From assembly GCA_965230625.1 (NCBI GenBank), contig CBDDLL010000002.1:1116001-1180000 (forward strand): a stretch of DNA of 64,000 nt, given 5' to 3'. Position numbers and translations under genes: made by a program. This document shows positions 1-10,278 of this stretch, one piece after another (position 1 is the first letter of the stretch; each line of letters starts with the position of its first letter). The notes beneath the pieces were generated by a model that was not told the DNA's origin, searched no databases, and was given only the letters and a program-made list of their open reading frames with translations. Source of the DNA: Saccharicrinis sp965230625. Its GTDB lineage: Bacteria; Bacteroidota; Bacteroidia; Bacteroidales; Marinilabiliaceae.

Positions 1-3000
1 GTACAACTTACTATTTCTGAATTACTAACTGATGAGCTAAATGATAATGCCTCTCCATCTGGATCTTCAAAATATTGTGATAAATCAATAGGGTAAAAAT
101 CGTCACTTATGCTGATGTCTGCATCCTCAATTGCATTTAAAACAACTGGTGCCATGTTATTGTCAATCTCTAATTTCACATTAGCCACAAACTCACTATT
201 AATAGGATCGTTACTATTAAATATTATTTGTGCAGAATAATTTCCCTCTTGTAATTCACTTGCATTTACAGCAAATTTTAATACATCTGAACTTTCCACT
301 GGTAATGTTCCAATTTCACTTTCCGTATAAATCCAACCATTTTCGTCTTCTGTTAAGTTTATCAATGGATTATAGGTTATATTAGCAGAATAATTAAGCA
401 TCGACCCTCCTGAATTAACAATCTCAAAATTAACAGTATCTATTTCATTCGATCTTAATTTCAAATTTAATTCTGAAGCGCTAATAGACATTACTGGTGG
501 CTCTATAGAAGAGCCTAAAATTGGCAATGTATCTTTTGTAGAAATTGAATTACTTTCAAATATTATATAATCATATCCATTAAATGCTTGCAATGGATTA
601 AATGTTACTTGAATCCATTTAGATTTTCTTGGCTGTAAACTAAATAGAGAATTATCGAACATATAGTTATCACCTGTACAAGTCACACCAGAAACCTCTA
701 ACATATCAGTCCCTGAATTGTAAATCATAAAACTATCAACAGTAGTTTGATTAATATATTGTTCATTAAATCTTAATGTATCTATATCAAAAGATACTGA
801 AGGTATACCATTAATATTCATAGTAATTGGCACAACAGACTTAGGAGTTATAGGATCGTTTGTAGATATTTCAATATTAGCATAGTAAGAACCTGCAATA
901 CGATTTGCCGCATCAAATGTAAGCTTTAAAGTATCTGAAGAACCTACTAATATTTCTTCAGTAGGATAATCACTTACCCATAACCAACTGTTTTTATTTG
1001 CTAGCCATCTCATACAATTAACTGCAAAAAGCTTTTTATGACTATTTTTTGATTGATTTAACACATCAAATGTTGTAATCACCACTCTACCATAACCATA
1101 TTCTAAAGCAAGAGCATATACTCTTCCGTAAATATCTTTAACTAAAGGAGTACCATAATCATATTCAAAATCCACACCCCCAGAAGCTAAGAGATTATTA
1201 ATATCAATTCTATTCATTATCAAATGTTCTCCTACCCCTAAATCAGTTTCGTTTCTATCAGTATAACTACTTTTCACTCCTATTTTTTCAAGTAGCTTTG
1301 TTCCTAAGGTATTTTCTTGAATATCGTTGATGTTTATATATAATGCTCCACCTGCTTTTATCCAATTATCAATAAAATCAATCTGATTCTCATTTAAATT
1401 ATCGTTAATATTATAATCTAAAACGATAACATCCTTCATACTGGTTGTATCTAAAACAGCAGAATTACTTTGAGCTCCATAACCAATCATCAATTGGTTA
1501 AAATAATACATGTATTTATTAATTGTTTCAACAGCTATTCCAGAAAGATCGTACGCTAAAGTATCTGAATCTATTGTTTGATTTACATTTACATCTTTTA
1601 TAAAGATAGAATCTATAGATAAGGCACTACCTCCTGTTTGATTTGAAATAATCAGATCTCTAACAGAAGTCATATATGAGTCAATATTTTCTATTACTTC
1701 AGTGGTAGTTTGAACCACTGGTGGATTTAATACATTTCCTAATATTGAAACAATATAAACTGGCGTATCAGGATCAGAAGAATGTATCTTAATACTTTCT
1801 GTATAAATTTTACTTAGTTTTGGAGTGAACTTAATTGAAATAGTTAAAGATTGCCCTGGCATCAATACCTGAGGTACGAAATCCATTCCTAAATCATCTG
1901 ATGAAATTTCCACCTGTGTTAATTCTAATTGCTTCGTACCTGTATTTCTAATAATTAATGATGTAGAGTCCACCTGATTAACAAATACATCTAAAAAGTC
2001 AACTGTATTCTCACTTACAGAAATATTTTCAATACCAGTTACACTTAATAAAAATGGTATATCAACAAGTTGATTATCTGAATCATTACTATTTACCTTT
2101 ATATCGCCAATATATTCACCATCTAGTAAGCCCCTGCTATCAATCTCATAAATAATACTATCATTACTATTATCCTCAACAAATTGATAACCTTCTGAAA
2201 TTTTTAACGCACGAGCTTTTATTTTTGGTATAGTTAATTCTATTGACCTCAATAACAAATCTTGATGACCTAAGCTGTTCATATATTGAAAAGCTTCATT
2301 GCCAACAGCCATTATGTTACCCAATCCTAAATGAACTATTCCCGCATAACAATCTCCATCTATATCATTAATCAAATTAATAGCTGGCCTCTGAATATTT
2401 AACCTACAATCAGCATTTTTGGCTATTTCATACTTATCAATATGTTGTGTTATTGAGTGATCAATTAAAACGCCATCTTTAGAATTCTTTTTTACTGAAT
2501 AAAAACTTATACCAGTTTTATCTAAAATCAAATTATAAGAATCGATTATTCCATCACCTTGCAATATTAAAAATCCACCACCTTTAACCCATTCCCTTAT
2601 TTGATCTGAATAATTTTTTATAAAAGTACCAGAGTCATCTAAAATTAGCGCATCAAGAGTATCAATTGCAGATGTTATATTCGCTTCATTTACATAAACG
2701 CATTCAACACCATAACTCATTAATACTCTTTTTAAATCCTGATAATAAAATACATTCTTACCTAAACCTACTTTAAATTTTCCTAATGCTTCTTCTAATT
2801 CAGCATTGGTAACACTAGCTACTTGTAAAGTTCTCTTCTTTGGATATATATCAAAAAGAAAAGCTTCATAAGCCAACAAACCTCCATTTAAATTACCTAG
2901 AGGAATAAAACTATCTATCTTTTCTCCACTAACAATATTTATTCTAATAGTATCATCAGATATAACTAAGTTTGGTTTTTCATCAATAATAATTTCTTTT

Positions 3001-6000
3001 AAAACAGTATCTTTTGAGAAGCAATTATCTACTGCTAGCTTTGCATTATAATTACCTGGTAGAATATATTTATGCACTGGATTTTGCTCTTTTGAAACAT
3101 AACCGTCTCCAAATTCCCAGTACCACTTTAAAGGTTCATAACTGGAATTATCATTAAATTGTATATCAAAGTTCACAGGTAAATATTCTTCCAATACACT
3201 AAAATCTGCAACTACATTTTGACCTTCTCCATATCCTATTGTTGTCCATTTACCTTCGAAGCCACTCTCCGAAACAGATCCATCTGATTCAAATACCAAT
3301 AACATTTGCCCTGAACTTGCACTTAACTCAATAGGCAAAGTCGGATTACCTTTTAAAGTTGTTATTATAGGAGATGATTCGCTATCTCCGTTATAGACTA
3401 CCAGTTTATCGCAACACTCCTCAGTACTAAATGCCTCTATAGTAAGCACAACCTCCTTAGCGCAATCTGGTGTAATTAAAAATTCACTTTTTTCATTAAT
3501 ATTATACGTGCCATCTTTTCCTCCTGAATCAAAAACAAATCCAGTACTTGAAAGTGCTTTTGATTGTTGTCCCATTACAAAATCACTAACAACTTTAATT
3601 GTTTTTGAGGCAACACTGGAACCATAATCGTTACTGACCGTTAATGTTACTTCAAATTCACCTTCTGAATTAAATGTAACAATTGGGTTGGTCTCATTCG
3701 AATTATCAGGTTCAGCACCTTGAAATTGCCAATTACGATTTGTTGGTAAGTTTAAGCTTTTATCGTAGAAAGTAACTGTTCCACCTACACCTATAACTGT
3801 ATCAGCAACTTCAAATTCTGCGATAGGTGCATCGGTATTTCGTTTTATTATAACTGAATAGTCCTCATACTGCCCATAATAAGCATTAGAACGAGCATTT
3901 AAATTTGATACATAATCGTATCTATCTGCCCCAACTCTTAATCTAAGAGGTATATCATAATGCAAACCTTTGGGTATGTTCACAATACCAGTATGCAAGT
4001 TTACATTTTGGGATGAAAATAATTTTTCTTCACTTGAAAAATCTCCATCATTATTAATATCTAACCAAACACCTACAACTTCTTCATTAGTATTTCCTGT
4101 TTCTATAGTAATTGGATATGCTTTACCTTCGGTAATATTTGTTCGATGTTGGCAACTATAATCCATATAACCATCATTTGCTCCATCTGATGTACAATTG
4201 ATCTGATTAAACAGTACACTAAATACTCCTCCTTCTCCTCCATATGTAGTAATTGGGGTATATTTTGGAGATTCAGGCTCTCCATCTTCTTCAACAACAA
4301 TGTAATTATTAATTATAGCAGTATCAGAAGTTATACATCCTGTTGAACCTTCTACTATTAATTTAATATCATGTTCCCCGGCATTATTTATTTCAATAAT
4401 TGGCTCTTCACTATTGCTAATTAATTCCCCATCTAAATACCATTTAAAAAGATCTGCATTTAATCCAATATAATCTATTGAAACATTAGCTGGTGTTTTA
4501 CAAAAGAATGTTTGATCAGCTACAAATGCAGCAGTAACAACATTTTTAAATGCTTCTCCAACACCTACAGCGTGCCATGCATTTGTAACCTGTATAACTT
4601 CATTAGAACAACTACCATATAAATCTATTGCTGATTGTATTGAATAGAAACGTGCATCTTCATAGTCACAGTAACGTGTTAAATACACTGTAAGGTTTCT
4701 ATATGCGATTGCTTCTGCGGCTTCTAACCCAATAGGCTCCACTATATAGTCATCCCCATTATCATTTCTTCCACTACCACCTTCGCATAATAAATAAAAC
4801 CAATAGTTTTGTACTGATGAATTAGTATGGACCCCACCAAAGTCATGGGTTCCTGTTACCCAATAATTACCCATATAAGTATCTGGCGTCTGACCACTAT
4901 TAGGATCTGCCATATTTCTTATAGAAGACTTATCATCATTAAAAATTTGCTCCCCTAATAAATAATTCGCAGATGTTGAATTAGTATAGAAATCAACTGC
5001 TACACCAAAAATATCTGAAAATGATTCATTTAAAGCTCCTGACTCATTTAAATATTCAAGGTTTGCAGTATACTCCGTTAAACCATGAGTAATTTCATGT
5101 GCAACAATATCTAACGAAGTTAAAGCGTTCTGAGTCGTTCCATTTCCATCTCCATAAGTCATTCTTTCTCCATCCCAAAATGCATTCGCATACCTTACTC
5201 CAAAGTGCACATAAGATTTTAATGCCAATCCATTACCATCAATTGAATTTCGTCCAAACTTATTTAAATAATAATCATAAGTCTTCTCTGTACCATAATG
5301 TACATCATAAGCTACTTTATCTTTTTCTGTATCCCAATAGTTATCATCATCAGTAAACTCAGACGCATTTTCATATATTTGCCCATTGTTCAAGTCATAT
5401 GTATGAATCCCATTTCCTCTTGATGATTCATTTAGTGTATAAAGGCCTGAATCATCATTAGTTGTTATCTGAACTGTTCCATTATAAAAAGTAACTGCTG
5501 TAGCTTGTTGATCTGCATAATGTATTCGTGATACTCGTTTTAATACTTCTCCATTTATAGCATCAACATAAATATACTCTCTTATCAGAGGTTTTAAAGA
5601 ATATACATCAACTTTATAGCATAATTTTACTATTGTATCTTGAGGAACATATATTAGTAATGCTTTGGGATATAATTCTATATTTTTATCCCAAATAAAC
5701 TCCTTAGAATTAACGGAAGACACAGCCTTTTCAACAGCCTCTTTTTCTGTTAGTTTTGGCACACTCTCTTCCTCATCAGCTCTTATTATCTTACCATTAG
5801 CATTTTTGGGCATACCATTTTTATAATGAACAGCATATCCCATACCCTCAACAAGAATATTATTAAGATATAATTGATATTCCGAATGCCTTTCTCCAGA
5901 AATTATCTCATCAGAACTTTGCTTTAAAGAATAATGCTTAGGTAATCCTAATTTATACTTTATGATTTCTCCATTAACTGTAAATCCAGCCTTTAATGAA

Positions 6001-6167
6001 CTTGTAGAAAATTCAAAATACTCAACATTTCCACTCTCACCATCAACCCTAACCTTCTGCGAACCTTCTAATATATTATTAGACTCGTCTCCTGTATATA
6101 CTTGTGATATTAGTATTCCACAAGTAAATAACAATACTGTTGCGCTAATTATTTTTTTCCAAACCAT
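1..6167 (-). CDS. Giant secreted M4 (thermolysin-like) metalloprotease, multidomain, C-terminus beyond window
   Basis: Reading the minus strand from the ATG at 6167 gives an uninterrupted frame of more than 2,050 codons that leaves the left edge. Residues 1-24 look like a signal peptide, followed by an FTP/PepSY-type propeptide and an M4 catalytic domain. The zinc motif HEITH lies at residues 357-361 (H357, H361), E381 in GALNESFSD is the third ligand, and GGVHTNSSV supplies the expected active-site His. After it come a GEVED domain (about 630-775), a PKD domain (780-860), a CUB-like Cys-containing stretch (865-970), a second PKD domain, two Rossmann-like GGG-containing segments (about 1190 and 1600), ASH/choice-of-anchor-like Ig repeats, and a cadherin-like DPDGEALSF start near the edge. 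It probably degrades extracellular protein. A C-terminal type IX secretion signal is plausible but lies outside the window. Confidence 0.9.
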   Translation of the reverse strand, partial: MVWKKIISATVLLFTCGILISQVYTGDESNNILEGSQKVRVDGESGNVEYFEFSTSSLKAGFTVNGEIIKYKLGLPKHYSLKQSSDEIISGERHSEYQLYLNNILVEGMGYAVHYKNGMPKNANGKIIRADEEESVPKLTEKEAVEKAVSSVNSKEFIWDKNIELYPKALLIYVPQDTIVKLCYKVDVYSLKPLIREYIYVDAINGEVLKRVSRIHYADQQATAVTFYNGTVQITTNDDSGLYTLNESSRGNGIHTYDLNNGQIYENASEFTDDDNYWDTEKDKVAYDVHYGTEKTYDYYLNKFGRNSIDGNGLALKSYVHFGVRYANAFWDGERMTYGDGNGTTQNALTSLDIVAHEITHGLTEYTANLEYLNESGALNESFSDIFGVAVDFYTNSTSANYLLGEQIFNDDKSSIRNMADPNSGQTPDTYMGNYWVTGTHDFGGVHTNSSVQNYWFYLLCEGGSGRNDNGDDYIVEPIGLEAAEAIAYRNLTVYLTRYCDYEDARFYSIQSAIDLYGSCSNEVIQVTNAWHAVGVGEAFKNVVTAAFVADQTFFCKTPANVSIDYIGLNADLFKWYLDGELISNSEEPIIEINNAGEHDIKLIVEGSTGCITSDTAIINNYIVVEEDGEPESPKYTPITTYGGEGGVFSVLFNQINCTSDGANDGYMDYSCQHRTNITEGKAYPITIETGNTNEEVVGVWLDINNDGDFSSEEKLFSSQNVNLHTGIVNIPKGLHYDIPLRLRVGADRYDYVSNLNARSNAYYGQYEDYSVIIKRNTDAPIAEFEVADTVIGVGGTVTFYDKSLNLPTNRNWQFQGAEPDNSNETNPIVTFNSEGEFEVTLTVSNDYGSSVASKTIKVVSDFVMGQQSKALSSTGFVFDSGGKDGTYNINEKSEFLITPDCAKEVVLTIEAFSTEECCDKLVVYNGDSESSPIITTLKGNPTLPIELSASSGQMLLVFESDGSVSESGFEGKWTTIGYGEGQNVVADFSVLEEYLPVNFDIQFNDNSSYEPLKWYWEFGDGYVSKEQNPVHKYILPGNYNAKLAVDNCFSKDTVLKEIIIDEKPNLVISDDTIRINIVSGEKIDSFIPLGNLNGGLLAYEAFLFDIYPKKRTLQVASVTNAELEEALGKFKVGLGKNVFYYQDLKRVLMSYGVECVYVNEANITSAIDTLDALILDDSGTFIKNYSDQIREWVKGGGFLILQGDGIIDSYNLILDKTGISFYSVKKNSKDGVLIDHSITQHIDKYEIAKNADCRLNIQRPAINLINDIDGDCYAGIVHLGLGNIMAVGNEAFQYMNSLGHQDLLLRSIELTIPKIKARALKISEGYQFVEDNSNDSIIYEIDSRGLLDGEYIGDIKVNSNDSDNQLVDIPFLLSVTGIENISVSENTVDFLDVFVNQVDSTSLIIRNTGTKQLELTQVEISSDDLGMDFVPQVLMPGQSLTISIKFTPKLSKIYTESIKIHSSDPDTPVYIVSILGNVLNPPVVQTTTEVIENIDSYMTSVRDLIISNQTGGSALSIDSIFIKDVNVNQTIDSDTLAYDLSGIAVETINKYMYYFNQLMIGYGAQSNSAVLDTTSMKDVIVLDYNINDNLNENQIDFIDNWIKAGGALYININDIQENTLGTKLLEKIGVKSSYTDRNETDLGVGEHLIMNRIDINNLLASGGVDFEYDYGTPLVKDIYGRVYALALEYGYGRVVITTFDVLNQSKNSHKKLFAVNCMRWLANKNSWLWVSDYPTEEILVGSSDTLKLTFDAANRIAGSYYANIEISTNDPITPKSVVPITMNINGIPSVSFDIDTLRFNEQYINQTTVDSFMIYNSGTDMLEVSGVTCTGDNYMFDNSLFSLQPRKSKWIQVTFNPLQAFNGYDYIIFESNSISTKDTLPILGSSIEPPVMSISASELNLKLRSNEIDTVNFEIVNSGGSMLNYSANITYNPLINLTEDENGWIYTESEIGTLPVESSDVLKFAVNASELQEGNYSAQIIFNSNDPINSEFVANVKLEIDNNMAPVVLNAIEDADISISDDFYPIDLSQYFEDPDGEALSFSSSVSNSEIVSC

Positions 6168-6202
6168 AAAAATTGAATTTTCGATCCCAACTTGGTTGAA
6201 AC

Positions 6203-6210
6203 CAAAATTA
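6203..6210 (-). promoter_or_regulatory. Candidate Bacteroidota -7 box upstream of the M4 protease gene
   Basis: On the minus strand this reads TAATTTTG, matching TAnnTTTG, about 36 bases before the start codon. No TTG is found 19 bases upstream, so only half the consensus is present. Confidence 0.3.
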
Positions 6211-6376
6211 AATACAATTTTCTTTTGAATTTTAATCTTTTGATTAACGGTTAGTTAAAACTGTCAGAAAGCTAAATTCATAAAGTAAGCTTTACGACAT
6301 ACTAACTTATAAATTTAGCTAAAAAAATTAATAAATAGAACAACAATATAAAATAGAGATAGAATGCCCAATGTAA

Positions 6377-7501
6377 TTAAGTTTCTTCTGTATGTGAAAC
6401 CATTACAGGCTCTTCATTATTGTTTTTTTTCAATACAAATCTTTTGTAATACGAAAAAAGTAACGTTGTCATAGGCAAAGCAACAAGCATACCTAATAAT
6501 CCTAACAAGCTTCCCCAAATTGAGAGTGATAAAAGAATTATCGCAGGATGTAATCCATAAACACGACCCATTATTTTAGGAACCAAAATTGTTTCTTGAA
6601 TTAACTGTACCACTGCCATTACTATACCTGCCAGTAATAACACATGCCAAAAACTTTGATTTGTCTCCATTGCTCTTAGCAGCGAAAGCAATACTACTGG
6701 AATAAATCCAACAACTTGTAAGTAAGGCACTATATTTAAGGCACCAATAAATAATCCAATAATGATAGCCATTGGTAATCCAATAACTTTAAAACCTATT
6801 GCTAAAAGTACACCAACAATACAAGCAATTAACCCTTGAGCCCTAAAATAGATTTGCATTCCTTCTGTTAAATCACTAAAAATTTCTTGTACTGCCTGCC
6901 TGTATTTGGGAGGGACTAATCCAGGCCAGCCTTCAGACACTTGCTTAAAATCAATTAATAAAAAAACAAGATATACAAGGATAATTAATAGACTTATTAC
7001 TCCAAATAAAAAATTTATTGATCCTGAAAAAATATCCCAAACTTGTCCAAAAACTCCTTTAAGAGAATCTGCAACACTCTGCGGATTAAGCATCTCCGTA
7101 AAATCAGTATTATTAATATATTCGTTGATATAATCTATAACTTCTTTAGGTAAAATACTAGAAACCGAGGCATGTTCTAGATATTTCCGAATCAATTGTA
7201 TCATTTTTGACATTTCAGAAAAAAACTGAGGCACCAACCATATTGCTAAAAAATATAACCCTCCAAACACTATTACAAGACTCGTAAAAACAGCTAAACC
7301 TCTATATTTAAACCTACATTTATATTGAAAAAAATCTACCAACGGATTAATTAAATATGCCATAAGTACAGCTATTAAGAAAGGTACCAATGCACCGCTT
7401 AGTCTTTTTAATAAAAAATACAAACCCAATAAAAAGGCTATTGATAAAATCATTCGAACTACCCTGTCGAATGTATATGGTTTAGATTGTAATGATTGCA
7501 T
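6377..7501 (-). CDS. AI-2E family transporter (PF01594-type permease)
   Basis: A 374-residue polytopic membrane protein. It has an N-terminal hydrophobic pair (about 15-55), a third segment near 70-90, a long polar middle region (about 95-155), and a dense run of membrane helices to about 350, ending in a charged tail. This is the usual layout and length of the AI-2E/YdiK/PerM permease family, including the conserved C-terminal part with PYLQVVGFIPVVLLSLL and WGSLLGLLGMLVALP-like segments. Family members export small solutes or act as Na+/H+ antiporters, and the name does not prove autoinducer transport. It stands alone, divergent from the lipoprotein gene at 7845. Confidence 0.9.
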   Translation of the reverse strand: MQSLQSKPYTFDRVVRMILSIAFLLGLYFLLKRLSGALVPFLIAVLMAYLINPLVDFFQYKCRFKYRGLAVFTSLVIVFGGLYFLAIWLVPQFFSEMSKMIQLIRKYLEHASVSSILPKEVIDYINEYINNTDFTEMLNPQSVADSLKGVFGQVWDIFSGSINFLFGVISLLIILVYLVFLLIDFKQVSEGWPGLVPPKYRQAVQEIFSDLTEGMQIYFRAQGLIACIVGVLLAIGFKVIGLPMAIIIGLFIGALNIVPYLQVVGFIPVVLLSLLRAMETNQSFWHVLLLAGIVMAVVQLIQETILVPKIMGRVYGLHPAIILLSLSIWGSLLGLLGMLVALPMTTLLFSYYKRFVLKKNNNEEPVMVSHTEET

Positions 7502-7844
7502 ATTGTTAATTTCTTAGATTAATTACATTAATATTGTTAAAAGGAATTTAGTTATAAAGAATTAAGTTGTTAATAAAGCATCAAATATTATATTTGCGCA
7601 ATATATAAAAATAAATATTGACTATATTTTTCTGAAATAATTAGAATTCAAAAACGTTAAATACTAATAAGTTCTAAATATCAAAGTGTGAATTATTGTT
7701 AATATTTGTTTTTATTTATAAAAAAAACAAAGAGGGTTTATTAGGATTTGAACAATTAATTGATTATTTTCCGAATTGAAACATACGTATCAACAAAAAC
7801 ACGAAACCGCTCATAATCAATACAATAACATCAACAACAAGAGT
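7502..7844. other. Divergent intergenic region (343 bp)
   Basis: Very AT-rich spacer between the divergent permease and lipoprotein genes. It holds one well-matched promoter (7567-7596). A TTG-initiated extension of the downstream frame from 7776 is polar and not signal-peptide-like, so I treat it as leader. Confidence 0.5.
7567..7596 (+). promoter_or_regulatory. Promoter matching Bacteroidota consensus TTG-N19-TAnnTTTG
   Basis: TTG at 7567-7569, exactly 19 bases, then TATATTTG at 7589-7596. This is a full match to the -33/-7 consensus of Bacteroidota sigma-ABfr. The start site would be near 7603, giving a leader of about 240 bases before the ATG at 7845. Confidence 0.6.
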
Positions 7845-9275
7845 ATGATCAAACTTAAAAAATACCTTTTACTGTTGCTTTTACCATTAAGCTTTTTCTC
7901 TTGCGAAAGAGAATTTGTTTACTTAAGCGGTTCTGAAGGATTAAATTTTTCGGTTGATACTTTGATGTTTGATACAATATTTACTTCGATTGGATCATCT
8001 GTAACAAAAAATTTTAAGGTTTATAATCCCTACGATGAAGATTTAATAATTAACTCAGTTAAACTTGCAGGAGGCGAAGAAAGTCAATTTAGAATTAACA
8101 TCAATGGACATGCTGAAAACGAAGTTAATAATCTTAAAATTAATGCTAAAGATAGTCTCTACATATTTGTAGACATTGCAATAGAGCCCGGAAACTCTAA
8201 TACTCCTTTTGTTGTTAATGACTCTATCGTGTTTTATTCTGGGGATAAAAGTCAAAAAGTTAATTTGGTAGCATATGGTCAGGATGTTGTTTTATTACAA
8301 AAAGCCAACATTAAAACCACCACCTTTACAGCTAAAAAACCTTACTTAATATATGATTTTTTGGTTGTAGACAGTGCAGAAACCTTAACTATTGAACCTG
8401 GAGCTCGACTTCATTTTCATAATGAAGCAATGCTAGTTGTTTTTGGAAGTATGCAAGTAAATGGAACTTCAGACGAACCTGTTAAGTTTGTAAGTGATAG
8501 GTTAGAAGAATTTTATGAGAATAAACCCGGACAGTGGGGACATATTCACTATATGCCTAGCAGCCAAGACAATATCTTAAACAATGCTATAATCAAGCAT
8601 GGCACAATGGGTATTTTTGTTGACTCAGTTGGTCTTAAAGAGGAGTCTCCTCTCAAAATTAACAATACTATTATAAATCATATTTCTCAATTTGGGATTT
8701 TAACTCAAAATTCGAAACTTGAAGTTTCTAATACTGTTGTTGGTAATTGCGGATATCACTCAATAGCACTTACGCTTGGTGGCACTTATAATTTCTATCA
8801 TTGTACTGTAGCAAATTACAGCATAGACTGGGTTAATCATAGAAATACGCCAGCTTTATTTTTAAATAATTATTTTATTGACGAAGATGATACAGAGGTA
8901 ATAAATCCAATGATTGAAGCTAATTTTTACAATTCCATAATTTACGGAAAGAACTATACCGAAATTGGTTTTGATTTCAAGGAGTCTGACAAATTTGCCA
9001 ATAAAGGAGTTAATTATAAATTTGAAGATTGCGTTATTAAATCCGGCGATTTATCGATTGATGATAAAAACAAGTATGTCCGTGTTTATGCAAATGAAAA
9101 TCCCAACTTTATAGATCCTTATGAATATAACTATCAACTAGATACTTTATCATTTTGTAAAGACATTGGAAATCTTGATGTTGCCAATCTATTTCCTGAT
9201 GATATATTAAACAATAACCGACTAGAAGATGATGGACCTGACCTGGGAGCTTATGAAAGAGTTGAAAAGGAATAA
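7845..9275 (+). CDS. Lipoprotein with right-handed parallel beta-helix-like domain
   Basis: The start is set at the ATG at 7845, because the peptide from there (MIKLKKYLLLLLLPLSFFSC) is a textbook lipoprotein signal with the lipid-accepting Cys at residue 20. The open frame extends back to a TTG at 7776 through a polar stretch that would hide the signal. The 476-residue product has an Ig-like N-terminal part (VTKNFKVYNPYDEDLIINSV), then repeats typical of parallel beta-helix proteins (IEPGARLHFH, GSMQVNGTSDEPVKFV, AIIKHGTMGIFV). It ends in LGAYE, a common terminus in this group. It is probably anchored in the outer membrane. No catalytic function can be assigned. It overlaps the next gene. 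Confidence 0.75.
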   Translation: MIKLKKYLLLLLLPLSFFSCEREFVYLSGSEGLNFSVDTLMFDTIFTSIGSSVTKNFKVYNPYDEDLIINSVKLAGGEESQFRININGHAENEVNNLKINAKDSLYIFVDIAIEPGNSNTPFVVNDSIVFYSGDKSQKVNLVAYGQDVVLLQKANIKTTTFTAKKPYLIYDFLVVDSAETLTIEPGARLHFHNEAMLVVFGSMQVNGTSDEPVKFVSDRLEEFYENKPGQWGHIHYMPSSQDNILNNAIIKHGTMGIFVDSVGLKEESPLKINNTIINHISQFGILTQNSKLEVSNTVVGNCGYHSIALTLGGTYNFYHCTVANYSIDWVNHRNTPALFLNNYFIDEDDTEVINPMIEANFYNSIIYGKNYTEIGFDFKESDKFANKGVNYKFEDCVIKSGDLSIDDKNKYVRVYANENPNFIDPYEYNYQLDTLSFCKDIGNLDVANLFPDDILNNNRLEDDGPDLGAYERVEKE

Positions 9276-10269
9276 AATAATTTGGTTCCTACTCTTACTA
9301 ACCTTTGCAAACAAACAATACTTAAATTCTCAAAACAACAAAGAGTTTGGTGTAATGTTTTATAATGTTGAAAACCTATTCGACATAAATAACGACAGTC
9401 TCAAACTTGATGATGAGTTTACTCCTGAGGGTGAAAAGCACTGGACTTATAGGAAGTATTGGCAAAAATTAAAAAATATATCAAGAGTAATATACGAATC
9501 TGGTGGTTGGAATCCTCCTGCTATAATAGGCTTATGTGAGATTGAAAACAAACATGTTTTAGATGATTTAATATGGGAAACTGGCCTTAACAACCTTCAT
9601 TATCACATTATACATCACGAATCTCCTGATTCAAGAGGCATTGATGTTGCCATGTTATATAGAAATGATTTATTTACACCACTTGAATCAATACCAATTA
9701 CTGTTGATTTTGGTGAAGGATCAAGACCAACCCGAGATATTCTTTATAGTTTTGGGTATTTAAAAGACACTATCCCTTTACATGTTTTCATTGCTCATTT
9801 TCCATCCAGATATGGAGGACTTCAAGAAACTAAATCATTAAGATATAAAGCTGCACAAATTTTAAACGATACTATCAATCATATTAAACTAAATGATCCT
9901 AATGCTAATATTATAGCCATGGGTGATTTTAATGATAATCCCGGAGACAGAAGTATGCAATTATTACTCGAGGATGATCATTTAAAGAATATTTCCATTA
10001 ATCCATCTGGTTTCAACAAAGTTCAAGGAACGTTAAAACATCAATTTGAATGGAGTATTTTTGATCAATTCCTAGTTTCGGATAATTTGCTAAGTGAGGT
10101 TAATTATATTAATTGCTCTCAAAATATGAAAATTCTGGATTTTCCATTTTTATTAGAAGAGGATAAAACCAACACTGGTTTAAAGCCATTTAGAACATAT
10201 ATTGGATATAATTACAATAATGGTTTCAGTGATCATCTTCCAATTTGGTTAACTATTAAACTAAACTGA
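9253..10269 (+). CDS. Secreted endonuclease/exonuclease/phosphatase (EEP) family protein
   Basis: The ATG at 9253 gives a signal peptide (KIIWFLLLLTFANKQYLNSQ). An ATG at 9229 adds eight residues ahead of it. The roughly 338-residue product carries the EEP catalytic set in order: FYNVENLFD (Asn), GLCEIENKHVL (Glu), AHFPSRYGG (His), MGDFNDNPGD (Asp/Asn) and SDHLPIW (Asp-His). EEP enzymes are Mg-dependent phosphodiesterases of DNA, RNA or phospholipid headgroups. The closest bacterial relatives are exported proteins of about this size in Bacteroidota. The start lies inside the end of the upstream lipoprotein gene (23-base overlap), so the two are probably translated as one operon. Confidence 0.85.
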   Translation: MKELKRNKIIWFLLLLTFANKQYLNSQNNKEFGVMFYNVENLFDINNDSLKLDDEFTPEGEKHWTYRKYWQKLKNISRVIYESGGWNPPAIIGLCEIENKHVLDDLIWETGLNNLHYHIIHHESPDSRGIDVAMLYRNDLFTPLESIPITVDFGEGSRPTRDILYSFGYLKDTIPLHVFIAHFPSRYGGLQETKSLRYKAAQILNDTINHIKLNDPNANIIAMGDFNDNPGDRSMQLLLEDDHLKNISINPSGFNKVQGTLKHQFEWSIFDQFLVSDNLLSEVNYINCSQNMKILDFPFLLEEDKTNTGLKPFRTYIGYNYNNGFSDHLPIWLTIKLN

Positions 10270-10278
10270 TGACTGCAA

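Noticed and set aside
4103..4300. Small minus-strand frame of 65 codons within the protease gene
   Set aside because: Out of phase with the continuous protease frame from 6167, and full of Ile/Leu/His/Gln from shifted coding sequence.
5099..5356. Plus-strand frame of 85 codons (His/Tyr/Leu-rich)
   Set aside because: Antisense shadow of the catalytic domain of the metalloprotease.
7776..7844. N-terminal extension of the beta-helix lipoprotein from a TTG
   Set aside because: It would bury the lipoprotein signal. The ATG at 7845 gives a correct lipobox.
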